Made by a program: the position numbers and the translations under genes. Of a DNA stretch of 64,000 nt, positions 26,731-35,344 are shown in pieces (position 1 is the first letter of the stretch; every line of letters starts with the position of its first letter). This DNA is from Sphingopyxis sp. KK2 (lineage in GTDB: Bacteria > Pseudomonadota > Alphaproteobacteria > Sphingomonadales > Sphingomonadaceae): positions 1 to 64,000 of the forward strand of contig NZ_LYVN01000001.1 in assembly GCF_001990265.1 (NCBI RefSeq), read 5' to 3'. Under the pieces are notes generated by a model. The model was not told the origin of the DNA. It made no database searches and saw nothing but the letters and a program-made list of their open reading frames with translations.

Positions 26731-27185
26731 GCGCGCTTCTTTTTCGCCGGCGCCGGATCACGCTCGATATTGTCGCCCCAGTCGGCCTCGAGCGAGGCGA
26801 GCAGCGCATCGAAGCGGTCCTGCCCCAGCACCTCGGCGATCTGCGCGGTCAGCGCGTCCATCGCGCGCTGGGCGTCCTGCCGCATCCGCGCGCCCGTCTC
26901 GGTCAGCGACACGATCATGTGCCGCCGATCGTCGGGATCGGTGTCGAGCTTGACCATGTCGAGCGTGATCATCTGGTTGATCGTGCTGTGAATCGCCTGC
27001 CGCGAAACCCCCAGGTTGCGCGCGATGTCCGACGGGCGGACGACACCGCTGACGACATTGGTCATCACCATCGATTGCGGGCGGCTGACGTCGGGCCAGC
27101 CGCGATCGTGCAGCCGCGCCTGCAGCCCTTCGTCCATCCAGCAAAAGCGCTGAAAAAGTGCGATGATCAATTGGTTGGTGCGCAT
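26727..27185 (-). CDS. MarR-family transcriptional regulator, second
   Basis: A 152-residue protein with the winged-helix core VVRPSDIARNLGVSRQAIH and the wing DTDPDDRRHMIVSLTETGARM. The basic tail PAPAKKKRA is unusual and may add DNA contacts. It is divergent from the six-gene ligase operon, with a TTAG-type site in between, which is the classic arrangement for a repressor of a neighbouring catabolic operon. It is the second candidate for the regulator of the nine dyads. The sequence is clearly different from the MarR protein at 25577, so the two probably sense different ligands. Confidence 0.88.
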   Translation of the reverse strand: MRTNQLIIALFQRFCWMDEGLQARLHDRGWPDVSRPQSMVMTNVVSGVVRPSDIARNLGVSRQAIHSTINQMITLDMVKLDTDPDDRRHMIVSLTETGARMRQDAQRAMDALTAQIAEVLGQDRFDALLASLEADWGDNIERDPAPAKKKRA

Positions 27186-27278
27186 ATGATGCTGCGGTCG
27201 GCCCCCTTTGCCTTTGGTCCGTGCTAGAAGAAGGGCAGGGGGGACGCAAGGCAGCGCGGCGTTGCATATCCGAAATAC

Positions 27279-27290
27279 TTAGTATACTAT
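27279..27290. promoter_or_regulatory. TTAG-type site 5, before ligase operon
   Basis: TTAGTATACTAT (one mismatch from a perfect dyad) lies 48 bases before the ligase start and 94 bases from the divergent MarR start, so it could control both. Confidence 0.6.
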
Positions 27291-27337
27291 CCTTTTAACC
27301 GGCGCTAGACGCCATGATGATGGGAGCGACAACGGCC

Positions 27338-28972
27338 ATGATGGGATTGATGCAGGATGTTCCGCTGACGGTGGATCGCATCCTCGATCACGCCGCGAAC
27401 TGGCACGCGGCCCGCGAAATCGTGTCGCGCGATGCCGAGGGCCGGGTCACCCGCTCGAGCTATGCCGATATCCACGCCGATGCGAAGCGCGTCTCGAACG
27501 CGCTCGCGGCCGAAGGAATCGTTCCGGGGGACCGCGTTGCGACGATGGGCTGGAACAGCGCGCGGCATCTGTCGGCCTGGTATGGCGCAGCAGGCATGGG
27601 CGTCGTGCTCCACACGCTCAACCCGCGCCTGTTTCTCGAACAGATCGCCTATATCGCGAACCACGCCGGCGACCGGCTGCTGATCGCCGACCCCGCGACC
27701 GCCGACCTCGTCGAAGAATTGCTGCCGCAGGTGCCGAGCATCGAGAAGGTGATTTTCTTCTGCGACGCAGCTTCGCTGCCCAAGACCAGCTTTCCTGCCA
27801 TCGCCTTCGACGACTGGATCGCCGGCCAGCCCGCCGACTATGCATGGGGCGGGTTCGACGAGAACGCCGCCTGCGGCCTCTGCTATACCAGCGGGACGAC
27901 GGGCAATCCAAAGGGCGTGCTCTATTCGCACCGCTCCAACTATATCCACGCGTTGATGACGCTCCAGCGCGATGCGCTGGGCCTGTCGGCGCGCGACACG
28001 GTGCTGCTCGTCGTCCCGATGTATCATGCCAATGCCTGGGGCGTCGTCTATTCGGCGCCTGCGGTCGGCGCGAAGCTCGTGCTGCCCGGCCAGCGGATGG
28101 ACGGCGAATCGATCTACAATCTGATCGAAGAGGAGGGCGTCACCTACTCGGCTGCCGTCCCGACCGTGTGGCAGATGCTGCTGCAATATATGCAGGAAAA
28201 CGGGAAACGCTTCACCACGCTCGAACGCGTCACCATCGGCGGCTCGGCGTGCCCCGAATCGATCATCCGCACCTTCCGCGATGATTATGGCGTCGACGTC
28301 ATCCAGGGCTGGGGCATGACCGAAACCTCGCCGCTCGGTACAGTCTCGGTTCCCAACGCCGCGGTCGCGGCGAAATCCGAACCCGAGCAGATGGTCTACA
28401 AGCTCAAGCAGGGCCGCCTGCTTTGTGGGCTCGAAATGAAGCTCGTCGACGATGGCGGAAACCGCCTGCCGCACGACGGCAAGACCCCGGGCCGGCTGAT
28501 GATCAAGGGCCCGACGATCGCCGGCGCCTATTTCGGCAATGAAGGCGGCGATGTGCTCGACGCCGAGGGCTTTTTCGACACCGGCGACGTCAGCACGATC
28601 GACGGCGAAGGCTATATGAAGATCACCGACCGCGCCAAGGACGTCGTCAAGTCGGGCGGCGAATGGATCAGCTCGATCGAGATCGAGAATATCGCGATGG
28701 GGCATGAAGCGGTGGCCAACGCCGCGGTCGTCGGCGTGTCGCATCCCAAATGGGACGAGCGCCCGATCCTGCTCTGCCAGCTCAAGCCCGGTGCCAGCGC
28801 CGAGGCGGCGGACCTCACCGGCTACCTCGACGGCAAGATCGCCAAATGGTGGATGCCCGACGATGTCCTCTTCGTCGACGACATCCCGCTCGGCCCCACA
28901 GGCAAGATCGACAAGAAGGCGATCCGCGCCGGGCTGGAGGGCTATACATTGCCCTTCGAGGTCAGCCGCTAG
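27338..28972 (+). CDS. AMP-forming fatty acyl-CoA synthetase
   Basis: A 544-residue ligase: [32 protein letters not shown], a [17 protein letters not shown] hinge and a [11 protein letters not shown] catalytic lysine. The length and the MMGLMQD start match medium/long-chain fatty acid ligases. The ATG at 27338 was preferred over 27314 for that reason and because GGGAG lies about a dozen bases ahead. It heads an operon of six genes to 34011 and should activate the pathway acid to its CoA ester at the inner face of the membrane. A TTAG-type operator lies upstream. Confidence 0.93.
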   Translation: MMGLMQDVPLTVDRILDHAANWHAAREIVSRDAEGRVTRSSYADIHADAKRVSNALAAEGIVPGDRVATMGWNSARHLSAWYGAAGMGVVLHTLNPRLFLEQIAYIANHAGDRLLIADPATADLVEELLPQVPSIEKVIFFCDAASLPKTSFPAIAFDDWIAGQPADYAWGGFDENAACGLCYTSGTTGNPKGVLYSHRSNYIHALMTLQRDALGLSARDTVLLVVPMYHANAWGVVYSAPAVGAKLVLPGQRMDGESIYNLIEEEGVTYSAAVPTVWQMLLQYMQENGKRFTTLERVTIGGSACPESIIRTFRDDYGVDVIQGWGMTETSPLGTVSVPNAAVAAKSEPEQMVYKLKQGRLLCGLEMKLVDDGGNRLPHDGKTPGRLMIKGPTIAGAYFGNEGGDVLDAEGFFDTGDVSTIDGEGYMKITDRAKDVVKSGGEWISSIEIENIAMGHEAVANAAVVGVSHPKWDERPILLCQLKPGASAEAADLTGYLDGKIAKWWMPDDVLFVDDIPLGPTGKIDKKAIRAGLEGYTLPFEVSR

Positions 28973-29000
28973 AACAACTGCAACAACAGGAGAGAGACTT

Positions 29001-30128
29001 ATGGATCCCAACGGCATCGAGGGCCTCGACGCGACCTTCATCGGCCGCGCGCCGCCGACCGCGCCGCGCATCCAAGCGGGCGGCCATCCGTGCCAAGGCA
29101 TCTACTGGACCGAGGCGGGCAAGCGCCCGAAGGTCGCGATCATCGCCACCCACTATAACGTCGATTTCTCCGAACATTATATCGCGCCCTATTTCGCGCG
29201 GCAGGGTTTCGGCTTTCTCGGCTGGAACACCCGCTATCGCGGTTTCGAGGACCAGTTCCTGCTCGAACATGCGGTGCTCGACATCGGCGTCGGGATGAAA
29301 TGGCTCAAGGAAGAGGCCGGGGTCGAGCAGATCGTCATTCTGGGCAATTCGGGCGGCGGTTCGCTGATGGGCGCCTATCAGGCCGAGGCGATCGCGCCGA
29401 CGCTCACCGACCGCCTGCCGTCGGTCGGCCAGGATGCGCTCGCGCAATTGGTGAAGGGCGATCTCTATATCAGCTTCAACGCGCATCAGGGCCGTCCCGA
29501 AGTCCTCACCGACTGGATGGACGCCTCGGTGATCGACGAGAATGATCCGACGCTGACCGACCCCGAACTCGATCCGTTCAACCCCGACAATGGCCCGCCC
29601 TATTCGTACGATTTCATCGCCAAATATCGCGCCGGCCAGCGCGCGCGCAACCAGCGGATCACCGACTGGGCGAAGGCCGAACTCGCGCGGCTCAACGCGG
29701 CGGGCATTCCCGACCGCATCTTCCCGCTGTTCCGCTGCTGGGGCGATATCCGCTGCGTCGATCCGGCGATCGACCCGTCGGAGCGCAAGCCCAACTGGTG
29801 CTACCGCGGCGACCCCGCGATCGCCAACCGCACCCCCAGCATCGGCCGCGCCAACACGCTCAAGACCTGGCTCAACATGTGGAGCCTCGAAACCTCGCCG
29901 TGCCAGGGGGAGCCGCATCTCGCGAAGCACGACACCCCCGCGCTGGTCGTGCAGGGTCTCGCCGACACCGGCGTCTTCCCCAGCGACGCGCGCAAGATCT
30001 TCGACTTTCTGGGCTCGACCGACAAAAGGATCGAACTGATCCCTGGCGCGCATTATTTCGAGGATTCGATCAAGGAACGGCAGGACGCTGCCGATCTCGT
30101 CGGTGCATGGATCCGGGAGAAGCTGTGA
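29001..30128 (+). CDS. Alpha/beta hydrolase
   Basis: A 375-residue alpha/beta-hydrolase-fold protein. The nucleophile elbow is ILGNSGGGSLMGAY, the core has VAIIATHYNVDFSEHYIAPYF (shown in part), and a late HYFEDS segment may hold the catalytic His. Residues 160-250 form a large insertion (cap) between strand 5 and the late acidic residue. AGGAGAGAG precedes the ATG. It lies 28 bases after the ligase. Probable role: hydrolysis of an ester, lactone or CoA thioester, or C-C bond cleavage of a ring-fission product. Substrate unknown. Confidence 0.88.
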   Translation: MDPNGIEGLDATFIGRAPPTAPRIQAGGHPCQGIYWTEAGKRPKVAIIATHYNVDFSEHYIAPYFARQGFGFLGWNTRYRGFEDQFLLEHAVLDIGVGMKWLKEEAGVEQIVILGNSGGGSLMGAYQAEAIAPTLTDRLPSVGQDALAQLVKGDLYISFNAHQGRPEVLTDWMDASVIDENDPTLTDPELDPFNPDNGPPYSYDFIAKYRAGQRARNQRITDWAKAELARLNAAGIPDRIFPLFRCWGDIRCVDPAIDPSERKPNWCYRGDPAIANRTPSIGRANTLKTWLNMWSLETSPCQGEPHLAKHDTPALVVQGLADTGVFPSDARKIFDFLGSTDKRIELIPGAHYFEDSIKERQDAADLVGAWIREKL

Positions 30129-30129
30129 C

Positions 30130-31107
30130 GTGACGGCCGACGCCGACATCATCGACGCGCTGCGCGCTGCCGGGCTGGCGGGGGAGGGCGAGGTCGTCCT
30201 CCAGCCGCTGACCGGCGGCGTGTCGTGCGATGTTTGGAGGGTCGACAGTCCGGTCGGCCCGATCGTCGTCAAGCGCCCGCTGCCGCAACTGCGTGTCGCC
30301 GCCGAATGGCTCGCCCCCGTCGAGCGCGGGACCAGCGAGGTGCGCTGGCTGCGCCGCGCGCGCGGTGTCGATCCACATATCGCGCCCGAGGTTCTCGCCG
30401 AGCTGCCGGGCCATTCCTTTGCGATGCGCTTTCTTCCGGGCTGTCCGGTGTGGAAGGACGAGCTGATGGCGGGGCGCGTCGATGCCGATTTCGCCGCACA
30501 GGTCGGGAAGGGCATCGCCGCCGTCCACGCCGCCACCGCCCATAACGACGCCGACCGCGCCGACTTCCCCAACGACGACATGTTCCGCGCGCTGCGCGTC
30601 GATCCCTTCCTGCTCTATGTTGCGCAGCATGACGCCGAACTCGCGCCCGCGCTCACCGCGCTCGCCGAGGATCTTTCGGGCCGCAAGATCGCGCTCGTCC
30701 ATGGCGACGTCAGCCCCAAGAATATCCTCGTCAGCGCCGACGGCCCGGTCTTCCTCGACGCCGAATGCGCGGTCTATGGCGACCCAGCGTTCGACCTGGC
30801 CTTCTGCACCACGCACTTGCTGCTCAAGGCGGTCTGGTCGGGCGACGCGCGGATGAAGGAAGCCGCTGCGGCGCTGGTCGCCGCTTACCGCGCGGGCATC
30901 GACTGGGAGGATGCCGACGGCCTGCTTCTCCGTGCGGGCAGGCTCACCGCAGCGCTGCTGCTCGCGCGCGTCGAGGGCAAATCGCCTGCGCCCTATCTTA
31001 CCGACCCCGAACATAAGACCATCGTGCGCGATCAGGCGCGCGCGCTGGTCCGCGCGCCTAGGCCGATCGACGCGCTCGTTGCCAATTGGAAAAGGACTTC
31101 TGAATGA
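30130..31107 (+). CDS. APH-fold small-molecule kinase (aminoglycoside phosphotransferase family)
   Basis: A 325-residue kinase. Lys48 (IVVKRP) should bind ATP phosphate. The catalytic loop is LVHGDVSPKNILV with D193 and N198, and the metal site is VFLDAECAVYGDP (D210). The family phosphorylates hydroxyls on many small molecules (choline, homoserine, methylthioribose, hydroxylysine, aminoglycosides); drug resistance is unlikely here. The GTG start at 30130 comes right after the previous stop. The gene overlaps the enolase-like gene by four bases, which suggests that it makes the phosphorylated substrate of that enzyme. That coupling is inference. Confidence 0.88.
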   Translation: MTADADIIDALRAAGLAGEGEVVLQPLTGGVSCDVWRVDSPVGPIVVKRPLPQLRVAAEWLAPVERGTSEVRWLRRARGVDPHIAPEVLAELPGHSFAMRFLPGCPVWKDELMAGRVDADFAAQVGKGIAAVHAATAHNDADRADFPNDDMFRALRVDPFLLYVAQHDAELAPALTALAEDLSGRKIALVHGDVSPKNILVSADGPVFLDAECAVYGDPAFDLAFCTTHLLLKAVWSGDARMKEAAAALVAAYRAGIDWEDADGLLLRAGRLTAALLLARVEGKSPAPYLTDPEHKTIVRDQARALVRAPRPIDALVANWKRTSE

Positions 31108-32402
31108 CTTCGCCCATCGCTTCCGTCACCGGCCGCCAGCTCTGGGACTCGCGCGGCCGCCCCACGGTCGAGGCCGAAGTCACGCTTGTCTCGGGCGCGG
31201 TTGGCCGCGCCATCGCACCTGCGGGCGCTTCGCGCGGCGCGCATGAGGCGATCGACCTGCGTGACGGCGGTACCGCCTTTGGCGGCTTCGGCGTCGATCG
31301 CGCGGTGGCGGGTATCGGGTCGGAGATCGCGCGAGCGATCACCGGCATGGATGCGCATGATCAGGCGGCGGTCGACGCCGCGCTCTGCGCGCTCGACGGC
31401 ACGCCGAACAAGGCACGCCTCGGCGCGAACGCCGTCGTCGCGGTGTCGATGGCGGTGCTCCACGCCGCCGCCGCCGATGCGGGGCAGCCGCTGTGGCGCT
31501 ACCTTGCGGGCGATGCGAAAGTCCGCATTCCGCTCCCCGAAATCCAGATCTTCGGCGGCGGTGCGCACGCCGGGCGGCGCACCGATGTGCAGGACTTCAT
31601 GATCATGTGCCCGACCGCCGGCAGCTTCCGTCGCGCTCTTGAGATCACGGACGATGTCTACCGCGCCGCGGGCAGGCTGATGGAAGCGAAAGGCCCGCTC
31701 AGCGGCGTTGCCGACGAGGGCGGCTGGTGGCCCAATTTCGCGTCGAACGAGGATGCCCTCGACACGCTCACGAAAGCGATCGAGGCGAGCGGCCACCGCG
31801 CGGGCGAGGATGTCTTCATCTCGCTCGACATCGCCGCCAACGAACTCGGCGACGCTTCGGGCTACCGCCTCGCGCTCGACGATGGGCGGCTGACGAGCGA
31901 AGCGATGGCCGCGCGCATCATCGAATGGGCGGGGCGTTATCCGATCCTGTCGATCGAGGACCCCGCGGGGCAGGATGACTGGGCCGCGATGGCCGCCGTC
32001 ACCGCCGCGATCGGCGACCGCGTCCAGATCATCGGCGACGATGTGCTCGTCACCAATGCCGAGCGCGTCGCGCGCGCCGGCGACGCGGGGGTGTGCAACG
32101 CCGCGCTGATCAAGGTCAACCAGGTCGGCACCGTGACCGAGGCCAAGGCCGCGCTCGATGCCGCCAGGGCGCGCGGCTGGGGCGCGATCGTCTCGGCGCG
32201 CTCGGGCGAGAGCGAGGACGTCACCATCGCGCATCTCGCGACCGGCTGGAACGCGGGGCAGCTCAAGGTCGGCAGCTTCACCCGCTCCGAGCGCATGGCG
32301 AAGTGGAACGAGATGCTGCGCATCGAGGAAGCGATGGGTGATGATGCGGTCTTCGCGGGCTTCTCGGCCTTCGCGGGCAGCATCGGCGCGGTCGCGGCAT
32401 GA
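31104..32402 (+). CDS. Enolase paralogue with altered active-site residues
   Basis: A 432-residue enolase-family protein. Retained: S43 (GASRG loop), H155 (HAG loop), E205 (DEGG), metal ligands D242, E285, D312, the catalytic base K337 (LIKVNQ) and K388 (GQLKVGS). Changed: the QEF glutamate is D164 (VQDF), the conserved His in SHRSGE is A365 (SARSGES), and the loop Thr after S43 is Arg. Housekeeping enolases almost never vary at these sites. It sits between a kinase and a 2-hydroxyacid dehydrogenase, overlapping both by four bases. Likely reaction: elimination or isomerisation on a phosphorylated 2-hydroxyacid similar but not identical to 2-phosphoglycerate. Confidence 0.88.
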   Translation: MTSPIASVTGRQLWDSRGRPTVEAEVTLVSGAVGRAIAPAGASRGAHEAIDLRDGGTAFGGFGVDRAVAGIGSEIARAITGMDAHDQAAVDAALCALDGTPNKARLGANAVVAVSMAVLHAAAADAGQPLWRYLAGDAKVRIPLPEIQIFGGGAHAGRRTDVQDFMIMCPTAGSFRRALEITDDVYRAAGRLMEAKGPLSGVADEGGWWPNFASNEDALDTLTKAIEASGHRAGEDVFISLDIAANELGDASGYRLALDDGRLTSEAMAARIIEWAGRYPILSIEDPAGQDDWAAMAAVTAAIGDRVQIIGDDVLVTNAERVARAGDAGVCNAALIKVNQVGTVTEAKAALDAARARGWGAIVSARSGESEDVTIAHLATGWNAGQLKVGSFTRSERMAKWNEMLRIEEAMGDDAVFAGFSAFAGSIGAVAA

Positions 32403-33319
32403 TCGTCCTCCACGCGCGTCCCAGCCCCGGCTTTCGCGAAGCCGTGGATGCGATCTTCGGTCCGGGCGTCGTGACGCATGTCGACGAGGCTGCACCGCTC
32501 GACGATGTCGCGCCCGACATCACCGCGCTGCTCCATGTGCTGACCCCGGTGACCCCCGGGTTCATCGCATCGGCGCCGAAATTGAAGCTCGTCCAGAAAC
32601 TCGGCGTCGGGGTGAACACCATCGCGCTCGACGCGGCGCGTGACCATGGCGTTGCGGTGTGCAACATGCCCGGCACCAACAGCCAGGCGGTCGCTGAAAT
32701 GGCGCTGTCGCTGATGATGGCGGTGCTGCGCCGCACCTGTTTTTTCGACGCGCGTACCCGCGCCGGGCAGGGTTGGACCGCCGACCCGTCCGAACTCGAT
32801 CAGGTCGGCGAAATCGGCGGGCGCACGATCGGCCTCGTCGGCTTCGGCAATTCGGCGCAGTTGCTCGCGCCCGCGCTCGCGGCGCTCGGCGCGAAGATCG
32901 CCTATACGGCGCGCAGCCAGCGCGACGTGCCCTACGAGTTCCTACCTCTCGACGAGTTGCTCGCGACCAGCGACATCGTCTCGCTGCACATCCCGCTGAC
33001 CGACGAGACGCGCGCCAGCATCGATCCCTTCGCGATGAAGCAGGGCGCGGTGCTGGTGAACACCGCGCGCGGCGAACTCGTCGACGAAGCCAGGCTCGTC
33101 GACGCGCTGACCAGCGGCCATCTGCGCGGCGCCGGCCTCGACGTCTTCGCCGAGGAACCGCTGCCGCGCGGCAATCCGCTGCTGGGCCTGCCCAATGCGG
33201 TGCTCGCGCCGCATATCGCTTGGCTCACTCCCGAAACGCTCGTGCGCAGCCTGACCGTCGCGCACGAGAATTGCCGCCGCCTCGCCGCCGGCGAACCCTT
33301 CGTGCATCAGGTGGTCTAA
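32399..33319 (+). CDS. D-isomer-specific 2-hydroxyacid dehydrogenase
   Basis: A 306-residue NAD(P)-dependent dehydrogenase: the Rossmann motif is IGLVGFGNSA (G145-G150), and the catalytic set is R224 (NTARGELVDE), E253 (FAEEPL) and H272 (APHIAW). Members reduce 2-oxoacids such as hydroxypyruvate, phenylpyruvate or 3-phosphohydroxypyruvate. Its start overlaps the enolase-like gene (ATGA) and its stop overlaps the next ATG (TAATG). With the kinase and enolase-like proteins it could interconvert a 2-oxoacid and a 2-hydroxyacid before phosphorylation. Substrate unknown. Confidence 0.92.
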   Translation: MIVLHARPSPGFREAVDAIFGPGVVTHVDEAAPLDDVAPDITALLHVLTPVTPGFIASAPKLKLVQKLGVGVNTIALDAARDHGVAVCNMPGTNSQAVAEMALSLMMAVLRRTCFFDARTRAGQGWTADPSELDQVGEIGGRTIGLVGFGNSAQLLAPALAALGAKIAYTARSQRDVPYEFLPLDELLATSDIVSLHIPLTDETRASIDPFAMKQGAVLVNTARGELVDEARLVDALTSGHLRGAGLDVFAEEPLPRGNPLLGLPNAVLAPHIAWLTPETLVRSLTVAHENCRRLAAGEPFVHQVV

Positions 33320-34011
33320 TGTCGCTCCCCATCGTCCTCATCACCGGCCAGCTTTTGACCGACGCCGTCTGGCAACCGCTGCTGGACGCCTGGTCCGACC
33401 GCGAGATCATCGTTGCCGACAACCAAAGCGATGACACGATCGAAGGCTTTGCCCAGCGCCTCCTCGACAACGCACCGCCGAAATTTGCGCTTGTCGCCCA
33501 CGCCATGGGCGGCTTCGTCGCCTTCGAGGTGATGCGCCGCGCCCCCGAACGCGTCGCGAAGCTCGCGCTGATCTCCACGCTCGCTTCGGCCGACGGCCCC
33601 GCGCAGACCGCACGGCGGCAGGGCTATATCGACCTCGTCGAAGCCGGAAACTTTGACCAGGTCGTCGAGGAACGCCTCCCGATCCTCTTTCCCGAGGAAA
33701 GGCGGAATGACACCCGCCTCCTTGGCATCGCGCGCCGGATGGCCGCCGACACCGGCGCCGACACTTTCCTCGCCCAGCAGCGCGCGATCATGGCGCGCAT
33801 CGACAGCCGCCCGCGCCTCGGCGAGATCGCGGTTCCGACCTTGCTGATCTGGGGCGAAAAGGACGGCATCACCAGCCGCGCGCATCATGACGAAATATTG
33901 GAAGCCATCCCCAGCGCGAAGCTCGAGGTGATCGCGGGGGCCGGGCATCTGCCGACGGTCGAGGCGCCCGAGGTGGTGGTGCCATTGCTTACGGCGTTCG
34001 TAGATCAATAA
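33319..34011 (+). CDS. Alpha/beta-hydrolase-fold protein lacking the nucleophilic Ser
   Basis: A 230-residue protein of the alpha/beta hydrolase fold. The elbow that normally reads GHSMGG is AHAMGG: residue 62 is Ala (GCC) instead of Ser, in the codons at 33499-33513. The acidic residue (WGEKDG) and the late histidine (GAGHLPTVEAPE) are present. Without the nucleophile, normal ester hydrolysis is not possible. It may be a lyase, a cofactor-free enzyme using the His/Asp pair (as in some dioxygenase or dehalogenase relatives), or a binding protein. TAATG coupling places it at the end of the operon. Confidence 0.85.
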   Translation: MSLPIVLITGQLLTDAVWQPLLDAWSDREIIVADNQSDDTIEGFAQRLLDNAPPKFALVAHAMGGFVAFEVMRRAPERVAKLALISTLASADGPAQTARRQGYIDLVEAGNFDQVVEERLPILFPEERRNDTRLLGIARRMAADTGADTFLAQQRAIMARIDSRPRLGEIAVPTLLIWGEKDGITSRAHHDEILEAIPSAKLEVIAGAGHLPTVEAPEVVVPLLTAFVDQ

Positions 34012-34015
34012 CTTA

Positions 34016-34189
34016 CGTCATCCCGCGGAGGGTGTCGGGAGGCACGTGACTCCCGGCACGATCCAGCTTTCTTTTCTTCCTTATTCTTCGAGCCTTCGCG
34101 CCTTTGCGTGAAACCAAGAAAATCTCACGCAAAGGCGAAAAGGCCACAAAGAAGGAATAAGCTGGATCCCCGCCTGCGCGGGGATGACG
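34016..34189. repeat. Nested inverted-repeat element, second empty copy
   Basis: The outer arms are CGTCATCCCGCGGAGG (from 34016) with GATCCAGCTTTCTT, against AAGCTGGATCCCCGCCTGCG to 34189. The right arm is 30/31 identical to that of the 10672 element. The inner arms are perfect 13-mers CGCCTTTGCGTGA (34099-34111) and TCACGCAAAGGCG (34125-34137), a diverged version of the GxxExxY-flanking repeat. It lies between convergent genes. Confidence 0.8.
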
Positions 34190-34196
34190 ATATGGG

Positions 34197-35249
34197 TTAT
34201 TTGAGCTCCGCCCGCACCATCGCCGCCCCATCGACCATCGCCTTCAGCTTGGCCTGGCTATGCTCGCGGCTGTGATATTTCATCCCGCAATCGGGCGCGA
34301 TCCACAGACGTTCGGCATCGACATAGCGCAAAGCCTCGCGAATGCGTCCCGCGACCACTTCGGGCGTCTCGACCTCGGGGATCGACAGGTCGAGGACCCC
34401 GTACATGATTGTCTTGGTCGGCAGTTCGGCGAGGATCGACGGATCGAGCCCGGGCTGCGCCGCCTCGATCGAGATCACGTCGATCGCCGACGCCTCCAGC
34501 TCGGCAAGGAAGTCATAGGCCTTGGGCTTCGGCCCCGTCGCGCCCGCACCATGGTGGACCATCGCATAGCCGAAGCAGATGTGCAGCGCGGTCATCCCGC
34601 CAACGCCGTCGAGCGCGCGGTTGATCGACTCGATCGCATAGGCATTGGCCTCGGCCGCGCGCGCCTGCAGATAGGGTTCGTCGAGCTGGACGACATCGAC
34701 CCCCGCCGCGAACAGATCCTTGATCTCGGCATTGACCGCATCGGCATAGTCCATCGCGAGCGACCGCAGGTCCGGATAATAGCCGTTCTCGGCCTGCTGC
34801 GTCATCGTGAAGGGGCCGGGTAGGGTGAGCTTCACCGGCTTGGTCGAATGACGCCGGAGGAACGCCGCATCCTGCGCCTCGATCGGTGCCACGCGGCGGA
34901 TCGGACCCGATACCAGCGGCACCGGATTGGCGTTGCCCGTGCGGTCGATCGCGGTGCCATGCTTTTCGGTGTCGATCCCCGACAGCGCGGTCGCGAGCCG
35001 GTTCGAATAGCTTTCGCGCCGCATCTCGCCGTCGCCGACGATGTCGATGCCCAGTTCTTCCTGATCGCGGATCGCCATCAGCGTCGCGGCCTCCTGCGCG
35101 TCGGCGAGCCAAGGTTCGGGGATACGCCACAGCGTCTCGGCGCGCACGCGCGGGGGCAAGCTCGCCTTCAATCTTTCGCGGTCGATCAGCCAGTCGGGCT
35201 GGGGGTAGCTTCCGACGATTGTTGTCGGCAATATGGGAAGGTTCTGCAA
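34197..35249 (-). CDS. Cobalamin-independent methionine synthase (MetE C-domain)-like protein
   Basis: A 350-residue single-domain protein equal to the C-terminal barrel of MetE. The zinc site is complete: LHICFGY (His and Cys), ISIEAAQ (Glu) and APDCGMKY (Cys). The VQLDEPYLQ and GDGEMRRESY segments also match. The MetE N-terminal domain is absent, as in core-MetE proteins and in epoxyalkane:coenzyme M transferases. The TTG at 35249 is preferred over the TTG at 35279 because GAGAGGA sits in front of it. It is divergent from an acyl-CoA ligase with a shared TTAG-type operator, so a catabolic thiol-alkyl transfer is more likely than methionine biosynthesis. Confidence 0.85.
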   Translation of the reverse strand: MQNLPILPTTIVGSYPQPDWLIDRERLKASLPPRVRAETLWRIPEPWLADAQEAATLMAIRDQEELGIDIVGDGEMRRESYSNRLATALSGIDTEKHGTAIDRTGNANPVPLVSGPIRRVAPIEAQDAAFLRRHSTKPVKLTLPGPFTMTQQAENGYYPDLRSLAMDYADAVNAEIKDLFAAGVDVVQLDEPYLQARAAEANAYAIESINRALDGVGGMTALHICFGYAMVHHGAGATGPKPKAYDFLAELEASAIDVISIEAAQPGLDPSILAELPTKTIMYGVLDLSIPEVETPEVVAGRIREALRYVDAERLWIAPDCGMKYHSREHSQAKLKAMVDGAAMVRAELK

Positions 35250-35287
35250 CGCTTGTCCTCTCGATTTTTTGCTGGCCAAGCATTTGC

Positions 35288-35299
35288 TTAGTATTCTAT
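35288..35299. promoter_or_regulatory. TTAG-type site 6, MetE-like/ligase divergon
   Basis: TTAGTATTCTAT lies between the divergent starts at 35249 and 35345, close to both, so one bound regulator could control both transcripts. Confidence 0.6.
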
Positions 35300-35344
35300 C
35301 TAATTCAAGAAAAATTGACCGAAATCGAGTTTGGGGAGAGTGAA

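Noticed and set aside
30130-31107. Aminoglycoside resistance gene
   Set aside because: Only the APH fold is present; the gene is embedded by overlap in a catabolic operon and has no resistance context.
31104-32402. Housekeeping enolase
   Set aside because: Two nearly invariant residues are changed and the context is a catabolic operon, so a specialised paralogue is more likely; a genome-wide check is still required.
34886-35344. N-terminal extension of the acyl-CoA ligase
   Set aside because: It is antisense to the MetE-like gene, and the ligase start at 35345 has a strong ribosome site.
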